A stretch of DNA of 64,000 nt from Heloderma charlesbogerti. Its lineage: Eukaryota; Chordata; Lepidosauria; Squamata; Helodermatidae. The notes under the pieces were generated by a model. That model worked only from the letters and a program-made list of their open reading frames with translations, searched no databases and was not told the origin of the DNA. A program made the position numbers and the translations under genes. Shown one piece after another: positions 54,444 through 64,000 of the stretch. Within the stretch, counting starts at the first letter, position 1. Each line of letters starts with the position of its first letter. Location of the stretch: assembly GCA_026122225.1 (NCBI GenBank), contig JANEZZ010000399.1:2676001-2740000 (forward strand). Reading direction: 5' to 3'.

Positions 54444-55126
54444 CCTTGGTGAAGTTTTGAATGAGAGAGCTGCGTGTCATCCGCATATTGATGACACTGC
54501 ACCCCAAACCTCCTGATGATAGCCCCCAGCGGCTTCACATAGATGTTAAATCGCATCGGGGAGAGGATGGAACCCTGTGGCACCCCACAAGTGAGTGACC
54601 ACAGTTCCGAAACCTCCTCTCCCAGTACTACCCTCTGGTACCTGCTGGAGAGGAAGGACCGGAACCACCGCAATACGGTGTCTCCAATGCCCAACCCCTC
54701 CAGGCGGTCCAGGAGGATACCATGGTCAACGGTATCAAAAGCTGCTGAGAGGTCGAGGAGAACAAGGAAGGAGCATTCACCCCTATCCAGAGCCCTCCTC
54801 ATATCATCTACCAAGGCAACCAAGGCCGTTTCTGTCCCATGCCCATGCCCAAGCCTGAAGCCTGACTGAAATGGGTCTAGATAATCAGTTTCTTCCAAGT
54901 GTGCCTTCAACTGCACCGCCACCACCCGCTCAATCACCTTGCCCAAAAATGGCAGATTTGAGACTGGGCGAAATTTGTTCAGAACTTGAGGATCCAAGGA
55001 GGGCTTCTTTAAGAGCGGTCTTATCACTGCCTCCTTGAGGGCTGATGGCATCACTTCCTCCTCAAGGGAGGCGTTCACCACCGCCCTGATCCCCTCATGC
55101 AGCCCATAATGAGCCAAGATGGGCAA
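54434..55126 (-). pseudogene. L2 ORF2 reverse transcriptase domain
   Basis: RNA-templated DNA polymerase. Blocks in order: FRPVSNLPFLGKVIERVV (about 52-69), DYLDPFQSGFR (81-91), FLVLLDLSAAFDTVDHGILL (121-140, catalytic Asp in LDLSAAFD), CGVPQGSILSP (182-192), and HQYADDTQLS (213-222, catalytic YADD intact). Frameshifts at its start (about 55110) and just after YADD (about 54440) break it from its neighbours. Confidence 0.93.
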
Positions 55127-55548
55127 GGATCAAGTAAGCAGGTGGATGGTCTTACAGATGAAAGCACCTTGTCCACATCAGGAGGAAGAAGCTGGAACTG
55201 ATCCCACAAAACCGGTTTGCCACAGGCCGCCTCTTGCTCACTAACTGTATCCACAGCGTGCAGAGTAACACTCCTAATCTGATCAATTTTATCTGCAAAG
55301 TGCCTTGCCAAGGCCTCACAGGAGGCCTTAGAATGCTCCAGTGGTTCTGGAGCCACAGGACTGACCAGGCTCCGGACCACTTGGAACAGCATCCTGGGAC
55401 AGCACTCTGCAGACACGATAGAGGCAGCATAATATTCCTTTTTTGCTGCCTTCACTGCCACGTGATAGGCTGAAGATACAGCTCTAGCCCGTGTCTGATC
55501 GTCTTTGGACTGGAGCGAGAGTTCCGCCACCGGCGCTCTAGCCGTCTC
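55075..55548 (-). pseudogene. L2 ORF2 linker after the hAT insertion
   Basis: The frame from about 55530 (VKAAKKEYYAASIV, LARHFADKIDQIRS, QFQLLPPDVDKVLSS, TCLLDPCPSWL) continues the protein broken at 56406. The sequence on both sides of the hAT joins in register through GCCGTCTC. Confidence 0.85.
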
Positions 55549-56405
55549 TAGGGGTGGACGAAAGTCCCTTACCTGTCCTTGAAGGATGTTCGCGGTGGGG
55601 GGGAGGTGCTTCGCTGCTCCCCCCGCGAAGTTCCGGCCGGGGGGGGGAGGCTTCCCGCCTCGTCCCGGCCGAAATTCAGGCCGGGGAGGAGGCTTCCCGC
55701 CTCGCCCGGCCGCGAACGCGAAAGTTAAAAAAAAAACAAAAACGCCCCCTGATAGGCTACGTGACGATTAACGTAGCCTATCACGGCTAGATTTGCAAAG
55801 TCAGCCGTGATAGGCTACGTAAATCGTCACGTAGCCTATCACGGGTGACTTTAAAAAAAAAAAAAAGCGCGTACGGATAATGGCGGCCCCCATAGGGAGC
55901 CGCCATTCGCGTTCCTTATTTGGTCGCTGTAGTCTACGTAAATCTTTACGTAGACTACAGCGACCAAATAAGGAACGTGAATGGCGGCTCCCTATGGGGG
56001 CCGCCATTATCAGTACGCGCTTTTTTTTTTAAAGTCACCCGTGATAGGCTACGTGATGATTGACGTAGCCTATCACGGCTGACTTTGCAAATCTAGCCAT
56101 GATAGGCTACGTTAATCGTCACGTAGCCTATCAGGGGCGTGTTTTTTTTTTCTTCTGTTATTGCAATGGGGGCGGTGGCAGCCGGTCAAAAGACCGGCTG
56201 CTGCTCCCGCCCCGCTCGAACACCTGCCGAACCGCCGGCCGGACCCGTCGCCGGGAGGGAGATTCGGCGAAGGTAAGTCCCGTCCCGGGGGGGGTGCGGG
56301 GTGCGGGAGGGTGCAGAGGATTTCTCCCCGAAACTTGTTCGGGGGGCCGAACACGTTGGCACTCGGCCCCCCGAAGTTTCGGGGAGAAATTCTCCGCCAT
56401 CCCTA
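55549..56405. mobile_element. Long foldback hAT element, copy 4, complete
   Basis: It starts TAGGGGTGGACGAAAGTCCC and ends TCTCCGCCATCCCTA, with a perfect 8-bp duplication GCCGTCTC at 55541-55548 and 56406-56413. The 857 bp contain paired GTGATAGGCTACGT arms, GGCGGCCCCCATAGGGAGCC modules, and a central stem near 55940 (CTGTAGTCTACGTAAA with ACGTAGACTACAG). An extra duplicated GGAGGCTTCCCGCCTCG segment at 55640-55700 distinguishes it from copy 3. Frames inside are shadows. Confidence 0.95.
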
Positions 56406-57006
56406 GCCGTCTCACCTCCTGTTTCAGAGCTCGTAACTGCGGATTGAACCATGGTGCAGTCCGAGCCCTGTTTAGGGGAAGAGAGCATTTTGGAGCCACC
56501 TGATCTAATGCCCCAGTGATTGCGGCATTCCAGCCACCCACCAGGGTCTCGACCGAGTGGCCGTTGGCGTGCCCCAGAGAATCCCCAAGCGTGTTCAAGA
56601 ATCCATTTGGATCCATAAGACGCCTGGGGCGTACAATTTTAATGGGTCCTCCACCCCTGTGGAGGGGTTGTGGAACCGAGAAGTCCAACGTCACCAGATA
56701 GTGATCTGACCATGACAAGGGGGTGGTGGATATACCCCCGACTTCCAGATCACTCCCCACTTCTCCAGAAACAAACACAAGGTCTAGTGCATGACTGGCT
56801 ACATGGGTGGGCCCAGTTAGAATATGGTGCAGCTCCCAGGAAGCCATGGTCTCCATGAAGTCCCGAGGTGCTCCTGTGAGGATGGCCTCCGAATGTACAT
56901 TGAAGAAGATGGGGTCACACCTCCCCCAGCCATCCTTTGGCTCTGGACAGGCCCGGAGCAGGGGACAGATACTACACATCTCTCCCTTGTTCCCCTTACC
57001 TGGCAT
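56406..57006 (-). pseudogene. L2 ORF2 endonuclease, C-terminal half
   Basis: Motifs: TGAPRDFMETMASWELHHIL, THVASHALDLVFVSG and WSDHYLVTLDFSVP (the SDH motif of APE-type endonucleases, intact). The N-terminal half of the domain is missing, because the element is 5'-truncated near 57045. The downstream end of the frame (ALKQEVRRL) is cut by the hAT element. Confidence 0.9.
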
Positions 57007-57045
57007 GGCCTGCCCCTAGCGCTCCGCCAGCGCCTTCAGTAAAGG

Positions 57046-57479
57046 ATTAAACTGAAACAATGCTTTAGTGTGACATCGTGAACCCAAAGTAAGCACTCCA
57101 CATTCACCAGCAGCTGCTACCTGTGGACTGTGAACTGTATATTTAAAGTCCTTACTCCATCAGGGGCTGAGGCTTACACTACTAAAAGTGCTGTGAGGTA
57201 GCATGTACATGTATAAGCTCCCGGCTAGATCACAGTTCCAGAGGTAGTTATCGCAGAATCCTCAGATGTGCAGTTAGAAAGCATCACTGTCACACAATAG
57301 TGAAAAAAGTCCCAGTCTCCAGCACACTTCTACCCCCCTCACTATTTCATTATGACACTATTGTGCATTTATCCAGGAATATGCATACCCCCATGTCAGT
57401 ATCTCACTTTCACTGTATGACTCTATCTTGAAATAACACTATCATGCATTTGCGCTATTGCACAATAGTGTTATCGCAC
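57046..57479. other. Intergenic
   Basis: No recognised feature until the inverted CACTAT/ATAGTG motifs begin near 57290. Confidence 0.3.
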
Positions 57480-58190
57480 ATTAGCGCAATCATGCAATAG
57501 CACATTAGTTCAGGGGTTCTTGCTAACTCCCGTTGTGGTCAATGAGGCTTGTTCCTGAAATTGCACTATCACACATTTGCGCTAATGCACGATAGCACAT
57601 TTATTCTGGGGTGCCTGCTAATGCGGAAGCCCATTTTTAGAGGGAAAGGGGGGGAAATGGGCAGAATTGGGCATAGGTCAGGGAAGTCTACTCAGAAATA
57701 GCTCCCACTGTGGTGAATGAGGCTTGTTCCCGAATTTACTGAGATTGCCATTAAGCCAAAAACACTAAGTAGACCCAGGGTACATCATGTATTAATCAGG
57801 TGAAAGGCACAGTAACTCCCCTAATGGCTGTGAAGTACTATTTCCAAGGCTGCGTGTCTCTGCTGTTTGGTTCAAAGCTTCTCGGGAGTAATTAATGCCA
57901 GCTTCAATCCTTCCCATCATCGCCTAACTAGAGCTTCAGGGGGCAGGAGAAAGGGGAGTAGAGCCTGGAGGGGGAAGCCTCTCTTATTGGTTGAGCAGCC
58001 CCTTCCAGTCTGATGACATTCACTTCCAATTCCCCCACCCCTCCTGGAAGTATGTTTCTGTCAGCGACTTATAATGGTGCGGTGCACTCCTTCGTGGAGC
58101 CCTGCGTGGAGCCACGCCGATTCCATGAAAAATCCAGTATTCCTCTGTTTGCTTCACCCTTCCATTGTCATGGAAACATGGCACTGAACA
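57480..58190. repeat. 1-kb unclassified repeat, copy 3
   Basis: It parallels 16260-16935: tctactcagaaatagctccc, ggaagcctctcttattggtt, ccattgtcatggaaacatgg. The left part is rich in short inverted words such as TGCGCTAATGC and GCACGATAGC. Confidence 0.5.
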
Positions 58191-58929
58191 ATGTTTTTGC
58201 ACAGCATCGATCCATTTCAATGCCGTATATTTCTATAAAATGCACTCAAATGGTGTTGACTACCTTATTTTTAATGGCAGTGTTCCAGAGCTGCAGTTGT
58301 GTCTTCTCGAACACTTACATAGGAAGCTAAGATTATAAATAAAACATTTTAATTGCAGTTGTGCCTTTGCCAAAGAAAGTAGCACCCATTTTTCTCAACC
58401 AGATTTTAAATGCTACTTAAAACCTTACATTAATCATCACTTCAAAATATGCTCTACTCTCACATTAGCATTATCTGTTTAAGTAGGCTTTGATTCCTTT
58501 TCTTTGACTTCATCCAAAGACAAATGAGAAGATCATGTCCATGTAAAACCCAACACTAAGAGCAAGGAGCTTTGGTGATTACTCCACTTACTCGTGCTTA
58601 GGGACTGTTCATGAGGGAACTTTCCATGTTCCTTGTTCAACGGCATAATAACACATGACCAGAAAGGCAAGACAAAATGATGTTAGCTTAAATTGGCTTT
58701 GTGGGACCTTGTCTCCATCCAAACTAATGCAATGATTGCCCCCCCCCCCCAATTGCCTGTGGAGACTACCATGGGATTGGAACAGAGTCACCGTGATACC
58801 ACGTGGCTTGAGAATCTTCTATGGCTTGGAAATTGTGCTACAGTGAAGATACCTTTCTTCAGGTTTCAAACATGGGGTTGTGGGTTCAGATACAATGTGT
58901 TGATCACCTGCATCTTTAAAAGATGAAGG
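58191..58929. other. Intergenic; 58300-58560 candidate conserved element
   Basis: 58300-58560 is AT-rich and repeat-free (ctgtttaagtaggctttgat). A poly-C run lies at 58740-58750. No gene seen. Confidence 0.3.
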
Positions 58930-59082
58930 AGGGATCATACTCATGGTACTGCAGGTGTTTTGCATACAACCTCTAGCATCTCCAGTGAAAAGGATCTCAG
59001 TTTGCAAGATTTGAGGCCTTGGGGAACCAGGAGAACAAATGAAGCTGCCTTACACCAAGTCTGACCGGTGGTCCATCTAATA
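58930..59082. mobile_element. Two tRNA-derived SINE scraps in opposite orientation
   Basis: 58950-59010 (plus) has GTTTTGCATACAACC and GCATCTCCAGTGAAAAGGAT. 59031-59082 (minus) gives GTGTAAGGCAGCTTCATTTG preceded by a GATGGACCACCGGTCAGAC stretch. Confidence 0.5.
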
Positions 59083-59186
59083 CAGCCTTCCCAACCTGAT
59101 GTCCTCCAGATCTTTTGGACTGCAACTCCCATCAGCCCCAGCCAATGGTCAAGGATGATAGGAGGGTACCAGATTGGGGAAGACTA
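59083..59186. mobile_element. Short palindromic hAT-type MITE
   Basis: CAGCCTTCCCAACCTGATGT pairs with accagattggggaagact. One arm is internally deleted. Confidence 0.68.
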
Positions 59187-59812
59187 CACTGACTGGCTGC
59201 AGCTTTCTGAGGTTTCAGGCAAGGTTTTTCCCAGCCCTAGCTAGAGATGTTTTCTGCTTACAAAACATATGCCTTAACACTGAGCTTGCAGCCCCACCGG
59301 TCAAAATCAGTAGCTCTGCGAGGACCATTGGATTCAGGATCGGACACATGTAAAGCACTTGATTTGTGTACAGCAAGGATGCAGAACCTGATGTACAAGG
59401 AGGGTGGCCTCAGGTACTGTCTTTCGAATCTCCAATAGAAAGGGTTTTGGGTAGCTGGCAGGGGAAGATCTGCTTGCAAGGAGCTCTCAGAGAGCCATTT
59501 CCAGTCAGAATAACTACAAGGGGCAGTAAGTGGTCTGACTTGATATGTTCACAGTGGGTTTTACCGAAGACATCAAAACAACGTCCTTCTTACAAAGAAA
59601 GGTAGTTCAGGGATTCCTGGCCTTTATTTGGGTCTGTTAAAGGGACCCACTCACAAAATCCTTCAGACGTTCTCCTATACTCCAGCATTTCACTGATGAA
59701 AAGAGGGGAACCTGGTATATTTGTAGCAACCATATTTCCATATCAGCATCTCCTTCCCTCACACATACAATTGCGGAAGACCCTTTTCCACTGTACTATT
59801 GTATGTTGTGTT
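59187..59812. other. Intergenic with SINE-like traces
   Basis: 59400-59545 has weak similarity to the tRNA-derived SINE body (tcggaagatctgctt-like, gagagccatttccagtcaga). Otherwise unassigned. Confidence 0.3.
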
Positions 59813-59934
59813 CAAGCCATTCCAATCTGGTGTTGGATTACAGCTCCCACCATCTTTTATCATTCACCATACTGGCTGGGGCTGATGGGAGTTGAAGTCC
59901 CAAACATCTGGAAAGCACCAGATTGGGGAAGGCT
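59813..59934. mobile_element. Short palindromic hAT-type MITE
   Basis: caagccattccaatctggtg pairs with caccagattggggaaggctg. The right half is well preserved. Confidence 0.75.
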
Positions 59935-60266
59935 GCAATATTTTCACAGATGCTGCTGCAGGCTGTCCTGCACTGGCTTCCAAAGCAGGGTATGATGGTG
60001 GATCAATACTTTCCATGTACGTATATTCCATTCAAACCCATTCAGGAACATTTACTCTGTAGGCGGTTATAGGTAGAAGGGGAGAGGATTGAAGGGAAAA
60101 CTGTACCCTGTTCAGTCAATCAAGAACGAGTCAATTATGCCACAGCCCGATGGGCCACTCATATGACTGAAATGTAAAGCCCTATCTCTGAAATGTTTTG
60201 CAGCCCGAGGAGAGGGATGAGAGTCTGGTAAGCATGAAGAAACAGAGCTTTACTAAGCCTATAGGG
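59935..60266. other. Intergenic
   Basis: Nothing recognised. Confidence 0.3.
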
Positions 60267-60680
60267 ATTCATTTATTTATAAAATGTATTAGTCACTCTA
60301 TTTTATTGTATGTTGCCCTCAGAGCTATAAGCTATAGGGCCTGTAGCCTATATTGCTGCAAGCGACATACAATAAAAACAAGAATAAAATCCAAAATCCA
60401 CCTAAAAACAGCAACAGAATAATAAAACAATCAATTAAACGCAACAATCAATTAAAAGCAGCCTGAGCTTAAACAGACGTTAGAAGAAAAGCTAAAAATA
60501 TCAATGTTAAAAACTATTTTAAAAGCATAGCATAGCAGCGGAAATATAGAGGATTGAAAACCCTGAGAGAATAAAGAGGTCTTTGCCTGCCACCAAAAAG
60601 ATAACAAAGTAGGTGCCAGAGAGACCTCACTATAACTCCATAACTAGGGGGCTACTGCTGAAAAGGCCCACTCTGGAATA
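60267..60680 (-). mobile_element. L2-type LINE 3' region
   Basis: On the minus strand, TCTCTGGCACCTACTTTGTT then GGTGGCAGGCAAAGACCTCT encodes a GKDLFILSG-like LINE C-terminus. An AT-rich UTR follows, ending in aaatgaatccc near 60265. Confidence 0.55.
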
Positions 60681-61687
60681 GCCACCTGCCCTATCAGCAC
60701 ACGAAGACATTCTGAGGGCATCTCTACACCGGCCTAAAATCCTGCATTTAAAACAGGGCTTTCTGCTTCCGTTTTAAATGCAGAATCACAAGGACTCGCT
60801 TTTTCACGTGCTTTCTTTTCCCCCACCCCTCCCCCCTCCTCCCTCCTCCCTGTATCTGAATCTTTCATTAACTTCTATTGATCTCGCTCTTCCTCTTGCT
60901 GCTTTTACTCTTTTCATGGAGGAAACTGAAGCAGGACACAACAGGGTAATTTGATAGCTCATTATCTGCAATCTATTTAAAACGGAACAAAGGGCATTTA
61001 GTGCAAGAGGCACCCTGGAGGGTCACGGCGTCATGTAAAGAGCCCGCAAACTTCCATGAAGGAGCAATCCCAATCGCAGGATAAAAGCTGTGTGTGAAGG
61101 ATCATGGCCTCTAGTCATGATCTCAGGGCCGAGGTAAAAATATATGGGAAGAGATGGTCCTTCTGATGCTATGGCCCCAAGCAGCACCCCAGACCTACTA
61201 GTCATTTTCAAGATTCCCAGATTGTTGTGAATTGGCTCCTAAGTAGAGGCTTTTGGAGGAGTAATAAAACCCCTTGGGGAATTCTTTTGGTAGTATTCTG
61301 TAGGATTTACACCAGATAAGAAGGGCTTTGGAAGAGATATACAAGAGGCCAGAGGGTATTTTCAGCTGCCCACCATGAGAAATATCTCTGTTCCAACCTG
61401 GTTTTGATGAAGTAATGAAATGGGATGCAATCCTGAGATCTTGTCAACAACTACCATCGTTTTACTAACAACTACAACTGTTCCAGTATAAACCACAGCT
61501 GTTACAACTTTATTTCAGACTCAGTTATAACAATTGTATTATACCTTCAGCATTACAATTTGGTTATTGTATAAATCCAGTCTCATCATGTTTTCAAGTT
61601 ATAACATGTGTCATCGTTATGTATGTTTTTCATGTCGCCAGTAGACTGATGCAGGAGGCAATCTTTTGCAAAAAATTATTTTTTTTC
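60681..61687. other. Intergenic with a small hairpin
   Basis: CTGCATTTAAAAC (60753) and GTTTTAAATGCAG (60770) form a 13-bp stem with a 16-bp loop, perhaps a foldback MITE. 61430-61620 is AT-rich and unassigned. Confidence 0.35.
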
Positions 61688-61760
61688 TACCCCCTAAAGA
61701 AGGCCTAAAAATAAGAAAAAGGCTGAAACATGTTGGGATTCCTACAATTATTATTATTTT
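61688..61760 (+). repeat. Penelope-like 3' end trace with degenerate hammerhead-like motif
   Basis: CCCCCTAAAGAAGGCCTAAA followed by AGGCTGAAACATGTTGGGAT resembles the conserved CTGANGA...GAAACGYGTTGGG layout near Penelope-like element ends. CCC/GGG could form stem I. The core G is A here. Confidence 0.35.
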
Positions 61761-61829
61761 TTGCATCCTGAGAACCTGTTTCTCTTCTTTGGGATGGTAC
61801 ATACATACTGACATAATATGATCATAACA

Positions 61830-63600
61830 TCCAGTTGCAGTCATACTTTAGCCACCATATTTTGTACTAAATGAAGTTTCCGGACCATCTTCAAGGACAG
61901 CTCCACAATGGGTCACCAAAGCCAGGCTGTCTCTATCGAGGTAGGGTCATAGCTGGTGTATAGCCTAAGCTGGTAAAGGGCACTCCATGCCGCAGAAGAC
62001 ACTTGTCCTTCGAATGACAAAGGCAGATTTATAAGCACCCCCAAGCTACAAACGTGACCCTTTAGGCCAGGGATGGGGAACCTCAGGCACAGGGAACAAA
62101 TTGGACCCTCTGGGGTTTCCCAGCTGGACATGGACCTACCTCCCCCTGGGCCTACCTCCTTTCCCCTGATCACTGATCATATGCGGTTTTCCCAGCTTTT
62201 GTTCATTTTCTGTCTCCATTCTAAAAGCTTGAAATGCCTCTCCTAAGGCTGTTACTGGCAGTATGAGCTTTAAGCTAAAATATGGTGGTATTTTGGCTCT
62301 GCCTTTTTGCCATCAGCCCTGGAGAGCTTCTCCAAAATGGAATCTGACCCTCAGGCTGAAAGAGAGTCAACACCCCTGCTTTAGGGGGAGCTTAACCCTT
62401 CCAGAACAGGTTGAATATCACTCACCCAGACAGATGAGCCACCCACTGACAGAACCTCCATCTTGTCTGGGTTGAGCTTCAGTTTACTGGCCCTCATCCA
62501 TTACCACAGCTAGGCTCTGATTGAGCACTGGGATCTGATGAAACAAAGAGATCAAGGTGCTTGACACTCATCAGTTTCATATATAGGTTAAATAGCATGG
62601 GCAATAAGTTGGAATCCTGTGGGACTTCAAAGCATAAATGCCATGGGGCTGAGCAGAAATCCCCCAGCACCACTTGCTGAAAGTGGCCTTCCAAGCATAA
62701 GTGAAACCACTGTAAAGCTGTATTATTCACACTCAACTCAGAAAACCTCTCCACAAGGATACCATGGTTGATAGTACTGAAAGTTGCTGAGAGGTCCAGA
62801 AGAAACAACAGGGTTTCACTCCCTCTGTCTTTTCATTGCAGAGGGTGTCCCACAGGGCAATCAAGGCAGCTTCAATGCCAAAACCAGGCCTAAACCCCCA
62901 TTGAAATGGATCTAGAAAGTCCGTTTCATTCAAGAGTGTCAAATACCTTGCCCAGGAAGGGTTATTAGTCACTGGCCTGTAATTGTTCAGACCTTCCAGG
63001 TCCAATTATGGTGTGCATTTTGTCAGTAGTGATGTCATTACTGCCTCCTTTTAGGATATTGGGCCCACTCCATCTCATAAGAAGAGATTTATAGCCTTCT
63101 GGACCCAGTTGGTTGTCCCTTCCTACTAGATGTAATAAGCCACGAGAGGCAAGGCCTGAGCAAACAGGTGGCTGGTCAAGCTTTATCAAGCACTTTGTCT
63201 GCATCCTCAGGCCCTAAAACCTGAAAGTCATCCAGCAATATCCAACCAGATGGTGATGGACACCACTACACATTGAGCTGCCTGAACTATGGAATCTCAG
63301 TCATGATGAATACGAGTGGATTTGCCCTCAAAATGTCTTGCAAATACCCCAAAGCATGCTACTGAGGGTTCTATCAGGTCTCCCACTGGGCCAGAACCCA
63401 CAAGGCCACTCTTTGAAAAAGAGAAAAGCTCTGCTAGTTGGCACTGAGAGGACATAATGGTGGAGGATGAAAAATGGCTTCTTCACCTCTATCTCTAACA
63501 CAGAATCAGCTCGAAAATGAGCTCTTGTGTTCGATCGGATTTGAACGAAGTGTTCCTCCACCTGCACTCTAGTCGCCTCCCAGCTTGTTTCATTGCCTTC
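61830..63600 (-). pseudogene. L2 LINE ORF2, old and decayed
   Basis: Minus-strand fragments in order: linker (63567-62965), ITxxxxPSWARYLTLLNETD and FLDPFQWGFRPGFGIEAALI (about 62990-62830), FLLDLSATFSTINHGILVER (62805-62750), MLFNLYMKLMSV (62600-62560), and SLGVLINLPLSFEGQVSSAA (62050-61990). The catalytic YADD segment is degraded. Frameshifts and stops are frequent, so this copy is older than the one at 53.5 kb. It is split by the hAT element at 62068-62378. Confidence 0.85.
62068..62378. mobile_element. hAT-like element (CAGGGATGGGGAACCTC)
   Basis: It starts CAGGGATGGGGAACCTCAGG and ends GAGTCAACACCCCTG. Flanks ctttaggc and ctttaggg match at 7 of 8. Interior relative, inverted, of 22382-22741. 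It interrupts the L2 copy. Confidence 0.85.
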
Positions 63601-64000
63601 AGCTCAGATGTATAACGAGGATGTATATTTCATTGACTACGCTAAAGCCTTTGATTGTGTGGATCACAACAAACTGTGGCAAATTCTTAAAGTGATGGGA
63701 GTACCAGACCACCTTACCTGTCTCCTGAGAAACCTGTACGAGGGTCAAGAAGCAACAGTAAGAACCAGACATGGAACAACCGATTGGTTCAAAATTGGGA
63801 AAGGAGTACGACAAGGCTGCATATTGTCACCCTGCTTATTTAACTTATATGCAGAGTACATCATGAGAAATGCCGGGTTGGATGAATCAGAGGTCGGAAT
63901 TAAGATTGCTGGGAGAATTATCAACAACCTCCGATATGCAGACGATACCACCCTAATGGCAGAAAGCGAAGAGGATCTCAAGAGCCTCTTGTTGAGGGTG
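63601..64000 (+). CDS. RTE-BovB reverse transcriptase, partial and open to window edge
   Basis: From an in-frame ATG at 63608 the frame is open for 131 codons to the last base. It covers the reverse transcriptase palm: YFIDYAKAFDCVDHNKLW (residues 7-24, catalytic Asp10), GVRQGCILSPCLFNLYAEYI near the middle, and NLRYADDTTLMAESEEDLKS (107-126) with the catalytic YADD at 110-113. These are diagnostic of BovB, not L2 or CR1. It abuts the decayed L2 at 63600, so the copy is 5'-truncated. No stop or frameshift is seen, so it is young, but it cannot be autonomous without its upstream endonuclease. Confidence 0.95.

Larger units (their letters stand above)
53498..57045 (-). mobile_element. L2-clade LINE, longest copy, 5'-truncated
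   Basis: Reading right to left: part of the endonuclease (57006-56406), an inserted hAT, linker (55548-55110), reverse transcriptase (55126-54434), C-terminal region (54443-53643), 3' UTR, and an (AAT)n tail at 53503-53527. The LLDLSAAFDTVDH reverse-transcriptase signature separates it from CR1 and BovB. Two frameshifts make it inactive. The open frames are otherwise long, so it is younger than the other L2 pieces here. Confidence 0.92.

Noticed and set aside
56158..56406. Extension of the L2 endonuclease frame to 56158
   Set aside because: The protein after ALKQEVRRL is translation of the inserted hAT element, not L2.
1..64000. Endogenous retrovirus or LTR element
   Set aside because: I saw no gag, pol integrase, envelope-like frame or paired LTR with TG...CA ends; all reverse transcriptase traces belong to non-LTR LINEs.

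Overview
This is nuclear DNA from a squamate reptile (lizard or snake). I see no complete host gene. The call rests on the repeats seen together: a Sauria-type SINE with an ACCTTT tail, RTE-BovB LINE pieces, CR1 and L2 LINEs, MIR-like CORE-SINEs, a Tc1 transposon and very many short hAT-like elements with 8-bp target duplications. Base composition is mostly AT-rich, apart from CpG-dense transposon islands at 29.7-31.4 kb and 55.5-56.4 kb. All family names come from sequence recognition; no database was searched.

Layout. 0-12 kb: sparse unique DNA, a TA-flanked DNA transposon, two hAT copies, one possible coding exon on the minus strand (3647-4024), a well-bounded Sauria SINE (5050-5395), tRNA- and MIR-type SINEs, then an AT-rich repeat-poor block (10.3-11.4 kb) that looks like a conserved non-coding element. 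11.4-23 kb: the first long foldback hAT element (11460-12151) and a dense field of short palindromic MITEs and SINEs. 24-25.7 kb: an L2 remnant split by a pyrimidine-rich hAT element. 27.3-32.8 kb: another repeat-poor block, then a CR1 piece (ORF1 end plus endonuclease) cut off by a nested complex, with a Tc1 element carrying one foldback hAT inside its transposase tail and another at its left end. 33.6-47 kb: CR1 3' ends, a 13 x 33-bp minisatellite inside a hAT element, two adjacent MITEs sharing one 8-bp target, a BovB 3' end with a perfect 12-bp duplication, and many foldbacks. 48.7-53.5 kb: L2 fragments, a large hairpin and a repeat with a hammerhead-like core. 53.5-57 kb: the best L2 copy (minus strand), split by a foldback hAT with a perfect 8-bp duplication. 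57-64 kb: a 1-kb repeat, SINE scraps, a decayed L2 split by another hAT element, and at the right edge an open BovB reverse transcriptase that runs out of the window.

How parts work together. BovB is the likely enzyme source for the Sauria SINE (shared 3' end). CR1 is the likely source for the tRNA-Ala-derived SINE (similar tail), and L2 for the MIR-like SINEs. The many hAT, TA-flanked and TTAA-like MITEs are non-autonomous, and no hAT or piggyBac transposase is visible here. The Tc1 transposase keeps its DD34E residues but is frameshifted and interrupted. Repeat-poor AT-rich blocks between the insertions are the best candidates for host regulatory DNA in an intergenic or intronic region.
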